Part shown: positions 1 through 10,423 of the stretch, piece after piece
Position numbering within the stretch: the stretch's first letter is position 1
Layout of the letters: each line of letters starts with the position of its first letter
DNA from: Siderastrea radians
Lineage: Eukaryota > Cnidaria > Anthozoa > Scleractinia > Rhizangiidae
Reading direction: 5' to 3'
NCBI GenBank assembly: GCA_964017195.1
Contig: OZ024895.1
Coordinates: 10,262,501-10,326,500 of the forward strand
Length of the DNA stretch: 64,000 nt
The notes under the pieces: generated by a model
Told to the model about the DNA's origin: nothing
Databases searched by the model: none
What the model saw: only the letters and a program-made list of their open reading frames with translations
Program-made: the position numbers and the translations under genes

Positions 1-97
1 AACGCTGAGAAAGCACTAAAGTTGACTTAAGTTATTTCTCTTCAAAAAGAAGACTTCAGGACGGCTTTCACAGGCAGCTCTTCTTGCAGCATTCTTT

Positions 98-1370
98 GCA
101 ATGTTAATGAACTCTTTTTCGATAGAGAGTTGGTTTGGCAGCAATGATATAAATAAAAGACACAACAAGAGAGTAATGGGCAAAATTTGGGTGGCAGGGA
201 AGCGCATTACTCTGGGGGTTGGGGGACCAGGAGAGAAGCTCTCCTGGGGGATGACAAGATCGGGTGGTACCGGGGGTAGCCACCCTGCACAGAGGTCCTG
301 ATCAGTCTCCAGTAGGGTGAGGCCCATATTCCCCAGTCACTGGGAACTAAGGGGAACCAGGAAGGGGGCCTTCCTGGGTGGAGTACAGACGAGGTGGGAC
401 CGGGGATCCACACCCTGGAATGGACATTTTTCCGGACCTGTCTCCAAGGGCTAAGCCTTACTGTGGGGTAAGGTGCAGCCAAGGGTTGCACTTCCCTGCC
501 ATCATTGTTTATTTGAAGGCAGGACAGGAAAACTATGTTACAGGGCCACTCAGATTATGTTGAGGTAATATTCGGTATAAAAACTATATATCTAGAAATA
601 GATGTCACTTGAACAATATAAAATACTTATGCATACTAAGGAAACGAAACGTTAGAGTAAACAAGAGTCCAAAGTCTTTGTCACTGTGAACCTATGTATA
701 TATGAATTGCTTTTCATGTGTACCTTTGGAAGTTTTATATGTAGCAATTATAAGTGCCAGCAGCCTATTAAAGGTTGTTGCTGTTTTTTTTTAAGTAAAC
801 AATACAGATAGAGTTGTTACATTTAAAGCTCCTTTTATAGTAGCCGTAGAGGGCCATACCTGTCATTGTACACTGTTAGGTATCACCCTCTGAAAATAAT
901 GTATATCCTTTTTATTTATAACCGAGCAAGACAAAGGTTCAATACAGAAAAGGGGGGGGGGGGGGTGGGAGGGAAAAACAGTTGTGACAGAACCAAAGCC
1001 CTGAAGGAATAGGCTGAGAAAGGCGGTGGAAATCGTTTTTAGGGGAGCACATGTGCATGATGAACATGTGATAGCGTGAATGGAACCTTTGTAGAACCTA
1101 GTAATTGCATGGTAAATTACTGTGGACTTTGCCTAGGAATAAGGCTGCCTTGTAATACAGACCGGTAGCATTTGTTGCTGCTATTCTTGCACTTTGCACT
1201 GGATGTCTACAGTTACTTAAGAATACATGGGCTCATTGAAACGATTGAACATTGTTTGACATAGAATAAAGGTACTTTATAATGAGTATTGTAGCACCTC
1301 TGTGTACAGATTGGACATAGTAGATCTCAAGGTTCATTAACCTCAGTTTATACGGTAATAAACTTGAACC
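98..1370. other. Insertion relative to the sister repeat; no gene seen
   Basis: This segment is absent from the related repeat at 45.5 kb, where CATTCTTTC runs directly into TTCAAGAAGAG. It has a GC-rich block at 200-520 (a local peak in an AT-rich region) and a G-run at 951-964. Small open frames here show no recognisable domain. No clear terminal inverted repeat was found, so the element type is unknown. Confidence 0.35.
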
Positions 1371-1945
1371 TAATTAAGTTCAAGAAGAGTACTCGTGAAA
1401 CTACATTTGCTCTAATAAACCCATTTTTAAAGTTGCTCTCGGTAGCGACTCGGCAGACTTTTCAATGTAAGTACGCATTTCTCACTGATACGCATGCATC
1501 CCGCTGGCTGTTAAGTTCTGTCAACCATCAAACAACTTTGCTAAAATAAATAACATTGCCCCGGCATGAGGCAGTTTACTAGCAAAAATTACCCGAAAAA
1601 GGTTTTCGGAAGCCTCCAAGCTCACGTAAATTATCGAGGGAAAATGGCACAAGTTTTTCGCCCGCAAAGTATTATTCGGCAAAGAGTTTAATTCACGATC
1701 AACTGCTGTCCAATATTCTTTTGTTCCAAAGGTTTAGCGGTAAAGAAGGGCATCTTTTCTAGAGATGCACATGCTGTTTTTATTATAATAATAACTATAA
1801 CGAATCACCAGCCATGATTTGCGCATTAATAGGACAGTTTCTAGGACAGTTAGGACAGTGTCCGTGTCATGCCTAAGTAATTGGACAGTACGCGTCAGAG
1901 CGCGTGCTCTAATGGATCGGTTACACTTGAATAAGTTCTTTTTTA

Positions 1946-2095
1946 AGGGCGATCTACACGGTACGATTTTGTCGCATACGGTATACTTATGCCATGCCTA
2001 CAACACGAATCGTGTCATGTAAATTAAACCTACAACATCCTTACGACAGTCGTACGCAATACGAAAAATGTCGTAGGATTTTAAAACATGTTTTA
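1946..2095. repeat. Partial second copy of the same MITE
   Basis: It begins AGGGCGATCTACACGGTACG and repeats internal words of the adjacent MITE (ACACGAATCGTGTC, TACGACA) but has no right end. It is probably a truncated or tandem partial copy abutting the complete one. 1741-1945 upstream contains a short GGACAGT repeat (1838-1860) and nothing else notable. Confidence 0.5.
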
Positions 2096-2395
2096 AGGGC
2101 GATTCAGACGGTGCGATTTTTGCCGACAGCTCTAGTATACGACTTGCTCACGTGATGTCTGCAACACGAATCGTGTCGTCTAAATCAGGCGTACGACATC
2201 TTTACGACATGTGCACACAACACGAAAAATGTCTTAGGATTTTGAAACATGTTTTAAAACCCTACGACAGTCGTAGCCACAATCAAAATGTTGGAATGAA
2301 GAGTTGTATACGATCTTTGCCTGAGGCAAGCAGCGTGCGCTACAAAAATCGCATACGACAGTCTTAAGCAAAAATCGCACCGTCTAAATCGCCCT
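2096..2395. mobile_element. 300-bp MITE, Harbinger-like, flanked by TTA
   Basis: Terminal inverted repeats start AGGGCGATTCAGACGGTGCG on the left and end CGCACCGTCTAAATCGCCCT on the right. TTA lies directly outside both ends (2093-2095 and 2396-2398), matching the 3-bp target preference of PIF/Harbinger elements. The interior contains repeats of CGACA and ACGACATC but no open frame. Confidence 0.65.
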
Positions 2396-2398
2396 TTA

Positions 2399-2504
2399 CC
2401 TACCTCGCAAATAAAAGTGTTGTCTATTCCTTCTCCATTACGTTTTCTCCTTTTTCTTTCTCGAATTTTGTTACAGATATGATTAATTGGTAACAGGACT
2501 TCGT

Positions 2505-2535
<31 letters not shown>

Positions 2536-2680
2536 GATTAAACAAATCGGACTCCCGCGATTTCGTTAATCTCACTCGTATGATTACCAAGCGAATTGGA
2601 CTCCACTCAGTCCTATAACCATTATTTAGTATTTTTCTACAGAAATAACTCGTAGGCCTCATATGCTGAGATCCACGGCG
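2399..2680. other. Non-coding stretch
   Basis: No gene was recognised. Around 2510-2610 the motif GTCCAATTCGGTCTG and similar AATCGGACTCC / GAATTGGACTCC words recur in mixed orientation, a degenerate repeat pattern. Confidence 0.3.
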
Positions 2681-3375
2681 ACCTTGTCCGTTAACTGTAA
2701 TATGTACAGAGCTCCAAACAGTAAGACTACAATATTGGCGACCGAGCGATTTTTCCGTTGGTCAACAGATAAGTCATCATCGAAACAACCCAGTCCGCAG
2801 GGGTTCCGAGGAACAACAAAATGGCTTTAAAAACAACACCAACTCAGTCTACAGTAGTTAGTATTATTAACTTTCGAATAAAACACACCAGTTGCGAAAT
2901 AAACACAAACAAACTTGAAATGTAAAATAATAAAAAACTGCAATAGAAGACTTGGGTTCTTTTAACCTTACAAATGGCTCATTGATGAAATTCCTTCAAA
3001 TACTTTTAAACACAGAAAAGGAGACAGCAAGCCTTCATAAACGAAAGCATTTATTTAGAAAATCATTTGTTTGCCTGGGAAAGTAGAATCCATTCAGTTG
3101 CGGCCTCGGCCTCACTTGAACATCTTAGGAAAATTTTTTTCAACATAGGAATTCTCTCAATTGAACAATTCTAATAATGTAAATCTACAATCAAATACGT
3201 TATTTATACTTTACGTGGAAGTGGAAGAAGTACTTGAGAATTTAACCGAATTAACGCTCGTGTGGTCTTTTGAGATGGTCGCTTTCCAGATCTCCTCTGA
3301 AAAATCAAGTCTGTCCTCGAGCAAGAATTTTTTACCTTCTACTGAAGCTCTCCAATATTTCTTCTATACCATGTA

Positions 3376-3850
3376 CGCACAGAAAAAGTGAGAGTGTTAT
3401 GGTAACACCGAAAAAGTGTAAATTTTTGCAGCTGTGTGAACACCAATTAAGTGTTGAAGTAACGCCAACGTGGTGTAGATTTACACCACCATAGTGTAAA
3501 CCACCAACAATTCTGATTTGGTTTGGGTAAAAAAACACCAACACAGTGTTATGTAGACGCGAAATTCGGGTAAGTTTACACCAAAAAGTGTACTTGTGAC
3601 ACTCAAATGGTGTAAAACAACTTGCAGCTGTGTGCACACCAAAACAAGGTTAATTTACATCAGAGATAATTTTACACTAAAATTGTGTACTTGTGACACC
3701 CAAATGGTGTAAAACAACTTGCAGCTGTGTACACACCAAAACAAGGTTAATTTTACAGCAGAGATAATTTTACACTAAAACTGTGTAAAATAACACTTCC
3801 AACTTTCTTGAATAACACCCTCCACGTGTAATGTTAACACTGTTCTAGTG
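3376..3850. repeat. Alternating inverted GTGTAA / TTACAC array
   Basis: GTGTAA, GGTGTA, TTACAC and ACACC words alternate on both strands throughout, making many short hairpins (for example TTACACCAAAAAGTGTA near 3578). Within it, a unit of about 95 bp is duplicated (3578-3672 and 3673-3768), each containing ACTTGTGACAC and CAGCTGTGT. No coding potential. Confidence 0.65.
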
Positions 3851-4153
3851 CACTTCAACACTAAAATAAAAAAATGTATGTGGGCCACTTAAACATTGTT
3901 ATTATTGCTGCTGAAGGAGACAGACATCACTACACGTGTAGTTTCCAAATTTATTTCGCAGTGAATATTTATTTGGTATACTATACCTTAAAACAAAATG
4001 CCTCCAAAAATACGATTTTTTGCAAGAACCAATAAGTCTACATGTAGAAAAATAAACCTTTCAGTGCAACCTTGGAAACTCACTGTAAATTACAAAGATG
4101 CTACTCTAATGCCTTAGAATTCAATGAAGTAATGACACTGAGTAAGATAGTTA
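3851..4153. other. Non-coding spacer
   Basis: AT-rich sequence between the palindromic array and the GGAGCTCC element. No gene, repeat end or RNA gene was recognised. Confidence 0.3.
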
Positions 4154-4321
4154 ATATATAGATTTAGCCAAGCCTAAAGGCGGAGCTCCCCTTTTTGTTT
4201 TGTCTGTTTTTTGCTTTTGTTTTTTGTTTTGTTTTTTTGTTTTGTTTTTGCTGGCAGTTATTAATTTGTGAAAATACTCTCATCCAAGTCGTTTTATTAA
4301 AAAAAAAAAAAGAAAAAAAAA

Positions 4322-4392
4322 ATTCTTGCTCCCGCTGAGTGTCGAACCCGGGTGGTCGGCGTGAGATGCCGGTAACTAGTTCACTATGCCAT
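4322..4392 (-). repeat. tRNA-like SINE head (Glu-like), minus strand
   Basis: On the minus strand the stretch has an A-box-like TGGCATAGTGAACTAG, an anticodon arm CCGGC-ATCTCAC-GCCG reading CTC, and a B box GGGTTCGACACTC. A poly-A tract lies on the plus strand at 4300-4322. It is probably a tRNA-derived SINE fragment or a tRNA relic rather than a working tRNA, because the acceptor stem is poor. Confidence 0.4.
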
Positions 4393-4885
4393 GGGCGTTT
4401 GACATTGCTTTAGAGGTTAATTTTAACCCTTATTTCTTTCTTCGTGACAAGCTGCCTATCAGCATGAAAATGCTGGTGTTTTTCCCGGCAAAATGTGTTC
4501 GAAACGCCGTAAAAACCATGGTTGTGGACAGAAAAAACCAAAAAGCACTAGCTCTGCTATATTTGGCATCGAAACCGCTGCGAAAAGCTGCGAACTCAAG
4601 CGGTGTGCCGACCGAGTTTGAACAGAACCGACGAGGCAAATTTGAACTTTTTGCCTGAACTTTATCGCCGAATTTCTTTCGCCTAGATTGAACTTTTCCC
4701 CTTCCACCAAAAAGACAACTGAGTGTTCTTTTGAACTTTTTTTTTCCATTAACAAATTTGTTTTTGACTTTTCTTGTCTTTGCTCGTTTTGCTACAACGC
4801 GGGTCAACATGCGATTTCGCGCCGAAAACACACGGGATTCAGCACAGGGTTATATCCAGTGTAGGAAGTGTATTGGTAGACCTGT

Positions 4886-4942
4886 GGTGCGGACGGACGG
4901 ACGTACGGATGTACGGACGGACGCATGTACGGACGGACGGTC
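4886..4942. repeat. ACGG-rich microsatellite
   Basis: GGACGGACG and GTACGGACGG units are repeated several times inside the 4.15-5.05 kb element. Confidence 0.7.
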
Positions 4943-5050
4943 ACGTGACTACTACGTCACTACCAAATTTTTTTGGCTTGATAGATTACCAAATTTCCTT
5001 AGCAATGGAGCTCCGCTGACGCGCTAGCGCGCTGGCTCCGCTATAAAATA

Positions 5051-5535
5051 GAAGAAAGCTACAAAGATTCCAGTCGAAACAGTGCATTAACTTCTGTATG
5101 CTTCATTTTTGTTAACACCTAAGTTGATGTGCCAAAATAATGAAAACCCATCCCATACAAAAATAAAAGGCCTTTCGAAAGGCATTTTAATTTAAAGTAC
5201 TTTTCTAGTTGTTATAGAAAAATGAAGTCAATAAATGCAGATTGAGTGAGTGATTTTGATGATAAACCACACCCAGTTCAGAAACCACCCCCTTCTGATT
5301 CATCAATCCACTGTAAAAAAAAAGGATGGAAATTACTAATGCTATAATAATTACCCACTTGCACGCACCATGATAAGACAATACTGAATGTCACTTATTC
5401 AAGTTTATTCAGTTTTGAAGGATTCGCCAAGATCTGGAAACAAACGTATTTTGGTCAGCTATATACAAAATCTAAAAATACCATTACAGCTCTAAAAAAA
5501 CAGCCCTCAGTAACACTTATTGTTCAGTTAGTTGG
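5051..5535. other. Non-coding spacer
   Basis: No gene was seen. A perfect 14-bp palindrome GCCTTTCGAAAGGC lies at 5170-5183. Confidence 0.3.
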
Positions 5536-6275
5536 AATACTCTGTCAGACAGTTGTACATACATGTACTGCATTGCTCAGTCTGTTAAGTGTTTAATACT
5601 TGGTCAGTATTGTATACCATTCAGTCAATTGAGTAAACCACTCAATCAGTTCACTCAGTTGTTTATACCACTAGATCAGTTATGTGGATCACTCAGTAAG
5701 TTGAGCAATATTACATACAGTCGTTATACCACTTGGAAGAGCAGAGTGGACCACAAGTTTGATACTCAGTCTGTTGTGACTACATGTATCTGTCTTGTCT
5801 AATAAGTCAGTTATGTGCACCATTCAGAACACATAACTTTTACAACTGTGTTTCACTCAGTCATTTAGCACCCTGTGAGTTGTGTGCAAAACATGCTAAC
5901 TTGTGAGTACCACCCAGTCACTTGATCAGTTGCGGCTACCACTCAGTCAGTTGTGTACACCACTGGGCCAGTTGTATCATTCAGGTCAGTTGTCAGTTGT
6001 GTGTAAAGCTCCTTCAGCTGTGGAACCACTCAGTGAAATGTGTGGATAACTCCACACTACTCAGTTAGTGATATAACTGACTTAACAGCTGTAGTGGTAA
6101 GCACAACTGGCACAGGGGTACACAAAACTGACCGAGCAGTCCATCCAATTGACCAGTTGGTAAAAAACAGCTGAGTGAAAGGTATATTCAATTCAGTGAG
6201 TGATAACATAACTTACTGAGTGGTATGCTGGTCAGTTGTGTGTATCACTCAGTCAGTTTTGGACTACTCTATATG
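5536..6275. repeat. Degenerate CACTCAGTCAGTTG array that changes strand
   Basis: Words such as CACTCAGT, TCAGTTGTGT and ACCACTCAGTCAG recur every 20-30 bp on the plus strand to about 6060. From there to about 6230 the complementary forms (CAACTGAC, ACTGAGTGGT) predominate, before the plus form returns at 6240. A lone unit recurs at 6600. The layout resembles a large degenerate palindrome with internal repeats. Not coding. Confidence 0.6.
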
Positions 6276-6780
6276 TAAACAACGTTTGAAGAGGCTAGTG
6301 GAAAGTCCCCTAAGAGATTTTTTTGGTCAATTTTTTTAGCTTGAAAGTGCCTGAATTGTTGCATGTGGGCTTTAATTTATTCAGGGAACATGCTGTTTTT
6401 TCCTGCCGGTTTACGCTTAGTTTTCCAGAAAAGGCCAAAAACGAGGTCACCATCTTCTGTTTTCTTTTGTTAAAAACCTAAACAAAAGAAACCAATTGAA
6501 TTCTTTGCTTCATGAAACAAACGAACGAAATCAAAAGAGCGACCAATGCTTTCTCAGATGTGTTTGATCACTTTTGTATATTATTCAGTAAGTTGGATGT
6601 ATCACTCAGTCTGTTCCTGTTTACAACTGTACATGTAGATAATGAGGGCCAGGACTCTACTACAGTACAAATCTGACCCTCTGCTACTTTGATGGAAAAA
6701 AATTGCAAGGCTATTGTACTGTATTTTCCCCCCTTGCAAGATTTGTGAGTTAAGTTTGTCTGTCCTGTTTTGGCAAATTC
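6276..6780. other. Non-coding stretch
   Basis: No gene, RNA or element end was recognised apart from one repeat unit near 6600 belonging to the array upstream. Confidence 0.3.
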
Positions 6781-6782
6781 TG

Positions 6783-8790
6783 ATAAACAAGAAAAGCCCC
6801 AGGGGCATTAACCCCGCCGTTGTTCTCTCTGCCCTTGGGGTCCAAAATATATTACGGCCACGTAAGATACAAGCCGAAGTGGCGTAAATTTTAAAAGTTG
6901 GTGATTTATCGTATTTGTTACGTGTTTGCAATGATAATATAAATCGAGACATGACCTACCTAATCACCCTGTTTTAGCGTGCGTGACGAAGAGCGTGATG
7001 AAATATTTTGATCATAGCGTGACTCAGCCTGGCCTCGTAGCTCAGTTGGTAGAGCGACGGTTTTCTAATCAGGAGGTCGTAAGTTCGAATCCCGCCGGGG
7101 TCAAATATTTTTCTTTTATCTTGGTTCTCATTTCTAATTTGTTCTTTTAAGGCCTGTGGCCTGGGGGAAATTATGGAGGGCAGTATTGCTCACTTCTTGG
7201 CACTCATACATACACTTTACATCATAATATTACTAAGTTCATAGCGAGCGCGAGTTCATGCCAGCTTTCAAACTAAAGCTCGCTAGTACATTCGTCCTTG
7301 CTCTCGTCGAAGAAAAGTGAAGTCCATTGAATTCCTTGTACCTTTCTACACAACTTTCCCTAAAGATTTTGGCGAAGCAAAGCAAAACTGCCAAAAAAAT
7401 GCTTGCATTTGACTGTTGAATTATTCAACTTGGCGAAAGCAAGGGACTTCCCCGAATCGGCTTCAGTGTTTCAGTGATGTAATGTTTACGTGCCAGGGCA
7501 AGTTAGGCGAATTCATGCCAGCTTCAAAGCTCGCTAGCACCTTCGTTCTTGCTTTCATCGAAGGGGTATTTATGCCATTAAGTCGCCAGTAATTTTCTAC
7601 ACCAACTATCATGAACATTCTGGCGAATAAACTCTTAACGAACGAAAATTACCGGCAAGTATTGTTTTGACCGAGCGAAGGTCTGGGGCAAGTGACCACC
7701 AAAAAAAAAACAACAAGAAAAGCCCTAGGGGCATTGGACCCCGCCATTTTTCCCCCTCCCCTCGGGGTGCAACATACAGTATGGTCACTCAAGATACGAG
7801 CCCAACTGGTGTAAATTTTTGAAGTTGGTAATTTATCTTACCATTGACGTGTTTTCTGCCACCCCTCCCCCACGTCTTCTCGGCACCCTCCTGCTTGTGA
7901 TAACATGAATCCCTAATAGTATGAACACCTTTCCCATCCCTCATTCCTTGGTCATCCACCTGTTCTGACACGCGCGAAGAAAAACGTGACGAAATAGTTT
8001 TGACCATAGCCTGACTCACTTACGTCACGTTCATGTTTTAAAACGAACTGACAAGGGCATGGAAATAAGATTTTTTGATAAAGAAAAATAATCTTAAAAT
8101 CTCGAGGGAACAGTTATCTACCGAGAAAAGAAACGTACAAGTCTACTTTTAGGTGAATGAATGATCTGGCGAAAGCAAGGGACTTCCCCGAATCGGCTTC
8201 TGTGTTTCAGTGATGTAATGTTTACGTGCCAGGGCGAGTTAGGCGAATTCATGCCAGCTTCAAAGCTCGCTAGCACCTTCGTCCTTGCTCTCATCGAAGA
8301 GAAGTCAGCTCCACTGAATTTCTAGTACTTTTCTACACAAGTTTCCCTAAAGATTTTGGCGAAGCACAGCAAAACTGCCAAAAAAATGCTTGCATTTCAC
8401 TGATGAATTATTCAACTTCGCGAAAGCAAGGGACTTCCCCGAATCGGCTTCTGTGTTTTAGTGACGTAATGTTTATGTGCCAGGGCAAGTTAGGCAAATT
8501 CATGCCAGCTTCAAAGCTCGCTAGCACCTTCGTTCTTGCTTTCATCGAAGGGGTTTTTATGCCATTAAATCGCCAGTAATTTTCTACACCGTCATGAAAA
8601 TTGTGGCGCATAAATGCTAAACGAACGAAGATTACCGCAAGTATTGTTTTGAACGAGCGGAGGTCTGGGGCAAGTGACCACCAAAAAAAACAAGAAAAGC
8701 CCCAGGGGCATTAGACCCCGCCGTTGTTTCCCCCCCCCCTGGGGGGTGTAAAATATGCTAAGGTCACTCGAGATAAAAGCCCTTGCCTGT
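6783..8790. repeat. Cluster of dispersed and tandem repeats
   Basis: The block CAAGAAAAGCCCCAGGGGCA with following GACCCCGCC sequence occurs near 6788, 7717 and 8692. A second block beginning GGCGAAAGCAAGGGACTTCC occurs near 7434, 8169 and 8420, with shared downstream text including CATGCCAGCTTCAAAGCTCG. The arrangement indicates successive tandem duplication of units of roughly 0.25-0.75 kb. No transposase frame was recognised. Confidence 0.6.
7031..7103 (+). tRNA. tRNA-Arg(TCT)-like sequence, probably a SINE head or pseudogene
   Basis: It starts GGCCTCG, pairing with CGGGGTC at the 3' end (7096-7102). The D arm GCTC-AGTTGGTA-GAGC is intact, the anticodon loop is TTTCTAA (anticodon TCT), and the T loop is TTCGAAT. 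The anticodon stem and T stem (GTAAG versus CCCGC) each have at least two mismatches, consistent with decay. A T-rich run follows. The sister repeat at 7985-8025 lacks the tRNA, so it arrived inside an insertion, which favours a SINE or retro-pseudogene over a functional gene. Confidence 0.5.
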
Positions 8791-8884
8791 GTAGCGAAAG
8801 ACACGACGAGTATTTGTTTGGCCGAGCGAAAACTGGAGGTCTGGGGCAAGTGACCACCAAAAAAAAAACTACGGAAAAAGAAAT

Positions 8885-8960
8885 GGGTATTACTAGACCC
8901 CGTCCTGACGGCGGGGTAAAAAAACGGGTATTACTAGACCCCGTCCTGACGGCGGGGTAA
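8885..8960. repeat. Two tandem 41-bp palindrome-bearing units
   Basis: GGGTATTACTAGACCCCGTC followed by CTGACGGCGGGG occurs at 8885 and again at 8926, exactly 41 bp apart. Each unit contains the hairpin CCCCGTCCTGACGGCGGGG. Confidence 0.75.
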
Positions 8961-9227
8961 TAATTACTATCTTTGAAGAAGCACAGTCCAAGTAATGAGC
9001 CGATAGCAGTCACTCAACATTGGAGTTAGTTAAAAGTGGAAAACCACTTTACACAACTATGCAAGGCACACTGTGTCCTTCAGAGAAAGGGTGAAATTAA
9101 ATTCAAAATGAAAAGAGAAAGTAAAAGATCTGTCGATTGATTTTCCCATTCTGATTTTTTCTGTTCCGCTCTGACAAATTCTGATAAATAATCACCATCT
9201 TTGAAGGAGCACAGTCCAAGTAATGAG

Positions 9228-10423
9228 CAGAGTTCATGCTGGTTTTGTGGATACAAAATTCAAGGAGTATTCAAGGAGTACTCAAGCACTAAAATCTGAG
9301 TTTTCAAGGAGTGTTCACAGCAAGTTTACTTTGTCTTGCATTATCTTTTGATATGTTTTCATTGGTCAGTAGCAACTTTAACCCCCCCCCCCCCCAACCA
9401 GGATATAAAATGCATTTTAAGGGAAATGACCACAAATGCAACATTAATATCAAGTCTGTAATAATTCATAAACAGGGATGCGTAACAAGTTCATAGCTCT
9501 TAAAGGGACCAAAAGGCTTGTATATGGTGAAGAAAACCAAACACATAATCCACTAAAGCAACACTACACCAAACAATAATCTCAACAATAATCTTAACAA
9601 CAATATAGTCTGCTGAAAGCAATGTTTGTGTTTTTGACTGAAAGTTGATGGCAGACACAAACTGGCAACAACACTGAAGTACAACAGGCTATAGGACAGG
9701 ATAAAATTGTTCTAATTCTGGCTCGAAATCTTAAAAACTCCTGAACATACAGAATGGCAGTAAAACATCATGATTTTAGTGTCTCTATCTGATCATGAAA
9801 ATCGTCTGCAATAGGAACTGATTTTGCAGAATCCATAACACGTGTTTGGTGTTTTGCTCCTTCCATATGAAACTTCAAAGCTGCTTTCCCTATGCTCGCT
9901 TATTTAAACTTTCGGCAGCACAGCTTACAATAGGCGGCACGTTTATCATCTTTGACACCTTGTAACCAATCTTATTACACCACGTCTACAAGCTAAATCA
10001 GAATTGAAGACATGTTCAGCTCCGCCAGACATTTCGATTCATGTTAAGATGAGTTTTCGTCCGCTCACCCTAACTACACATACAAGACGTACAAGATGGC
10101 TTCCACCTGATCACATAGTTAAGAAACTGATTCCAGAATGCAATGCGCACAACACAGAATTCCACCCAGCATGTTACAGCACAGGCTGAGACGCATATTT
10201 TCGAAAATTCTGTCCCTGATTTTAAAATCTGCGCTCGATGTTTTAACTTATATTTGAATTACTTTGATATAATCCTATATTATTTCCCATCTGAGCAAAT
10301 ATTCAAGGAGTTTTCAAGCACTTTCAGCAGAAATTCTTCTTTTCAAGGGCTTTTCAAGCGCCTTTGAAATCTAAAATTAAATTCCGGGCTTTTCAAGGAC
10401 TTCAATGAGTAGCACTATCCCTG
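9228..10423 (-). mobile_element. 1.2-kb hAT derivative with a 6-bp target duplication
   Basis: It starts CAGAGTTCATGCT and ends AGCACTATCCCTG, so the reverse-complement ends share CAGRG and TGCT. AATGAG lies directly outside both ends (9222-9227 and 10424-10429). Neighbouring tandem units keep the uninterrupted site AAGTAATGAGCGGG. Subterminal TTCAAGGAG/CTTGAAAAGC words recur at both ends. A BED-finger-like coding relic (9767-9971) is the only protein trace. A C-run lies at 9382-9395. Confidence 0.65.
9767..9971 (-). pseudogene. BED-type zinc-finger relic of a hAT transposase
   Basis: The minus strand reads DWLQGVKDDKRAAYCKLC, then CRKFK, an in-frame stop, IGKAALKFHMEG and KHQTR. The C-x2-C then H-x5-H spacing is that of a BED finger at the N terminus of hAT transposases, which binds the element ends. 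The rest of the transposase is missing and the frame is broken, so it is non-functional. Confidence 0.6.

Larger units (their letters stand above)
1..3375. repeat. Diverged copy of the 45.3-47.2 kb repeat family
   Basis: 1-97, about 1371-1740 and about 2680-3370 align in order with 45450-46900, sharing stretches such as AAAATGGCACAAGTTTTT and GACAGCTCTTCTTG. The copy is interrupted by about 1.27 kb (98-1370) and by a MITE (2096-2395). No coding capacity was recognised. Both copies belong to a family whose ends carry GGAGCTCCGC. This copy is truncated before its right end and continues left of the window. Confidence 0.6.
4154..5050. mobile_element. Short copy of the GGAGCTCCGC-ended repeat family
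   Basis: The left end, TTTAGCCAAGCCTAAAGGCG, matches that at 45.3 kb. The right end reads TACCAAATTTCCTTAGCAAT, then a GC-rich hairpin with GGAGCTCCGCTG, GCGCGCTAGCGC-type sequence and GGCTCCGCT, and ends about ATAAAATAG. Inside are a minus-strand tRNA-like head (4322-4392) and an ACGG microsatellite (4886-4942). No transposase was recognised, so it is probably non-autonomous. Confidence 0.6.

Noticed and set aside
3376..3850. Possible CRISPR-like or T-box enhancer array.
   Set aside because: Repeats are short, irregular and alternate strand; no constant repeat/spacer structure, and the host is eukaryotic. The enhancer idea has no supporting data.
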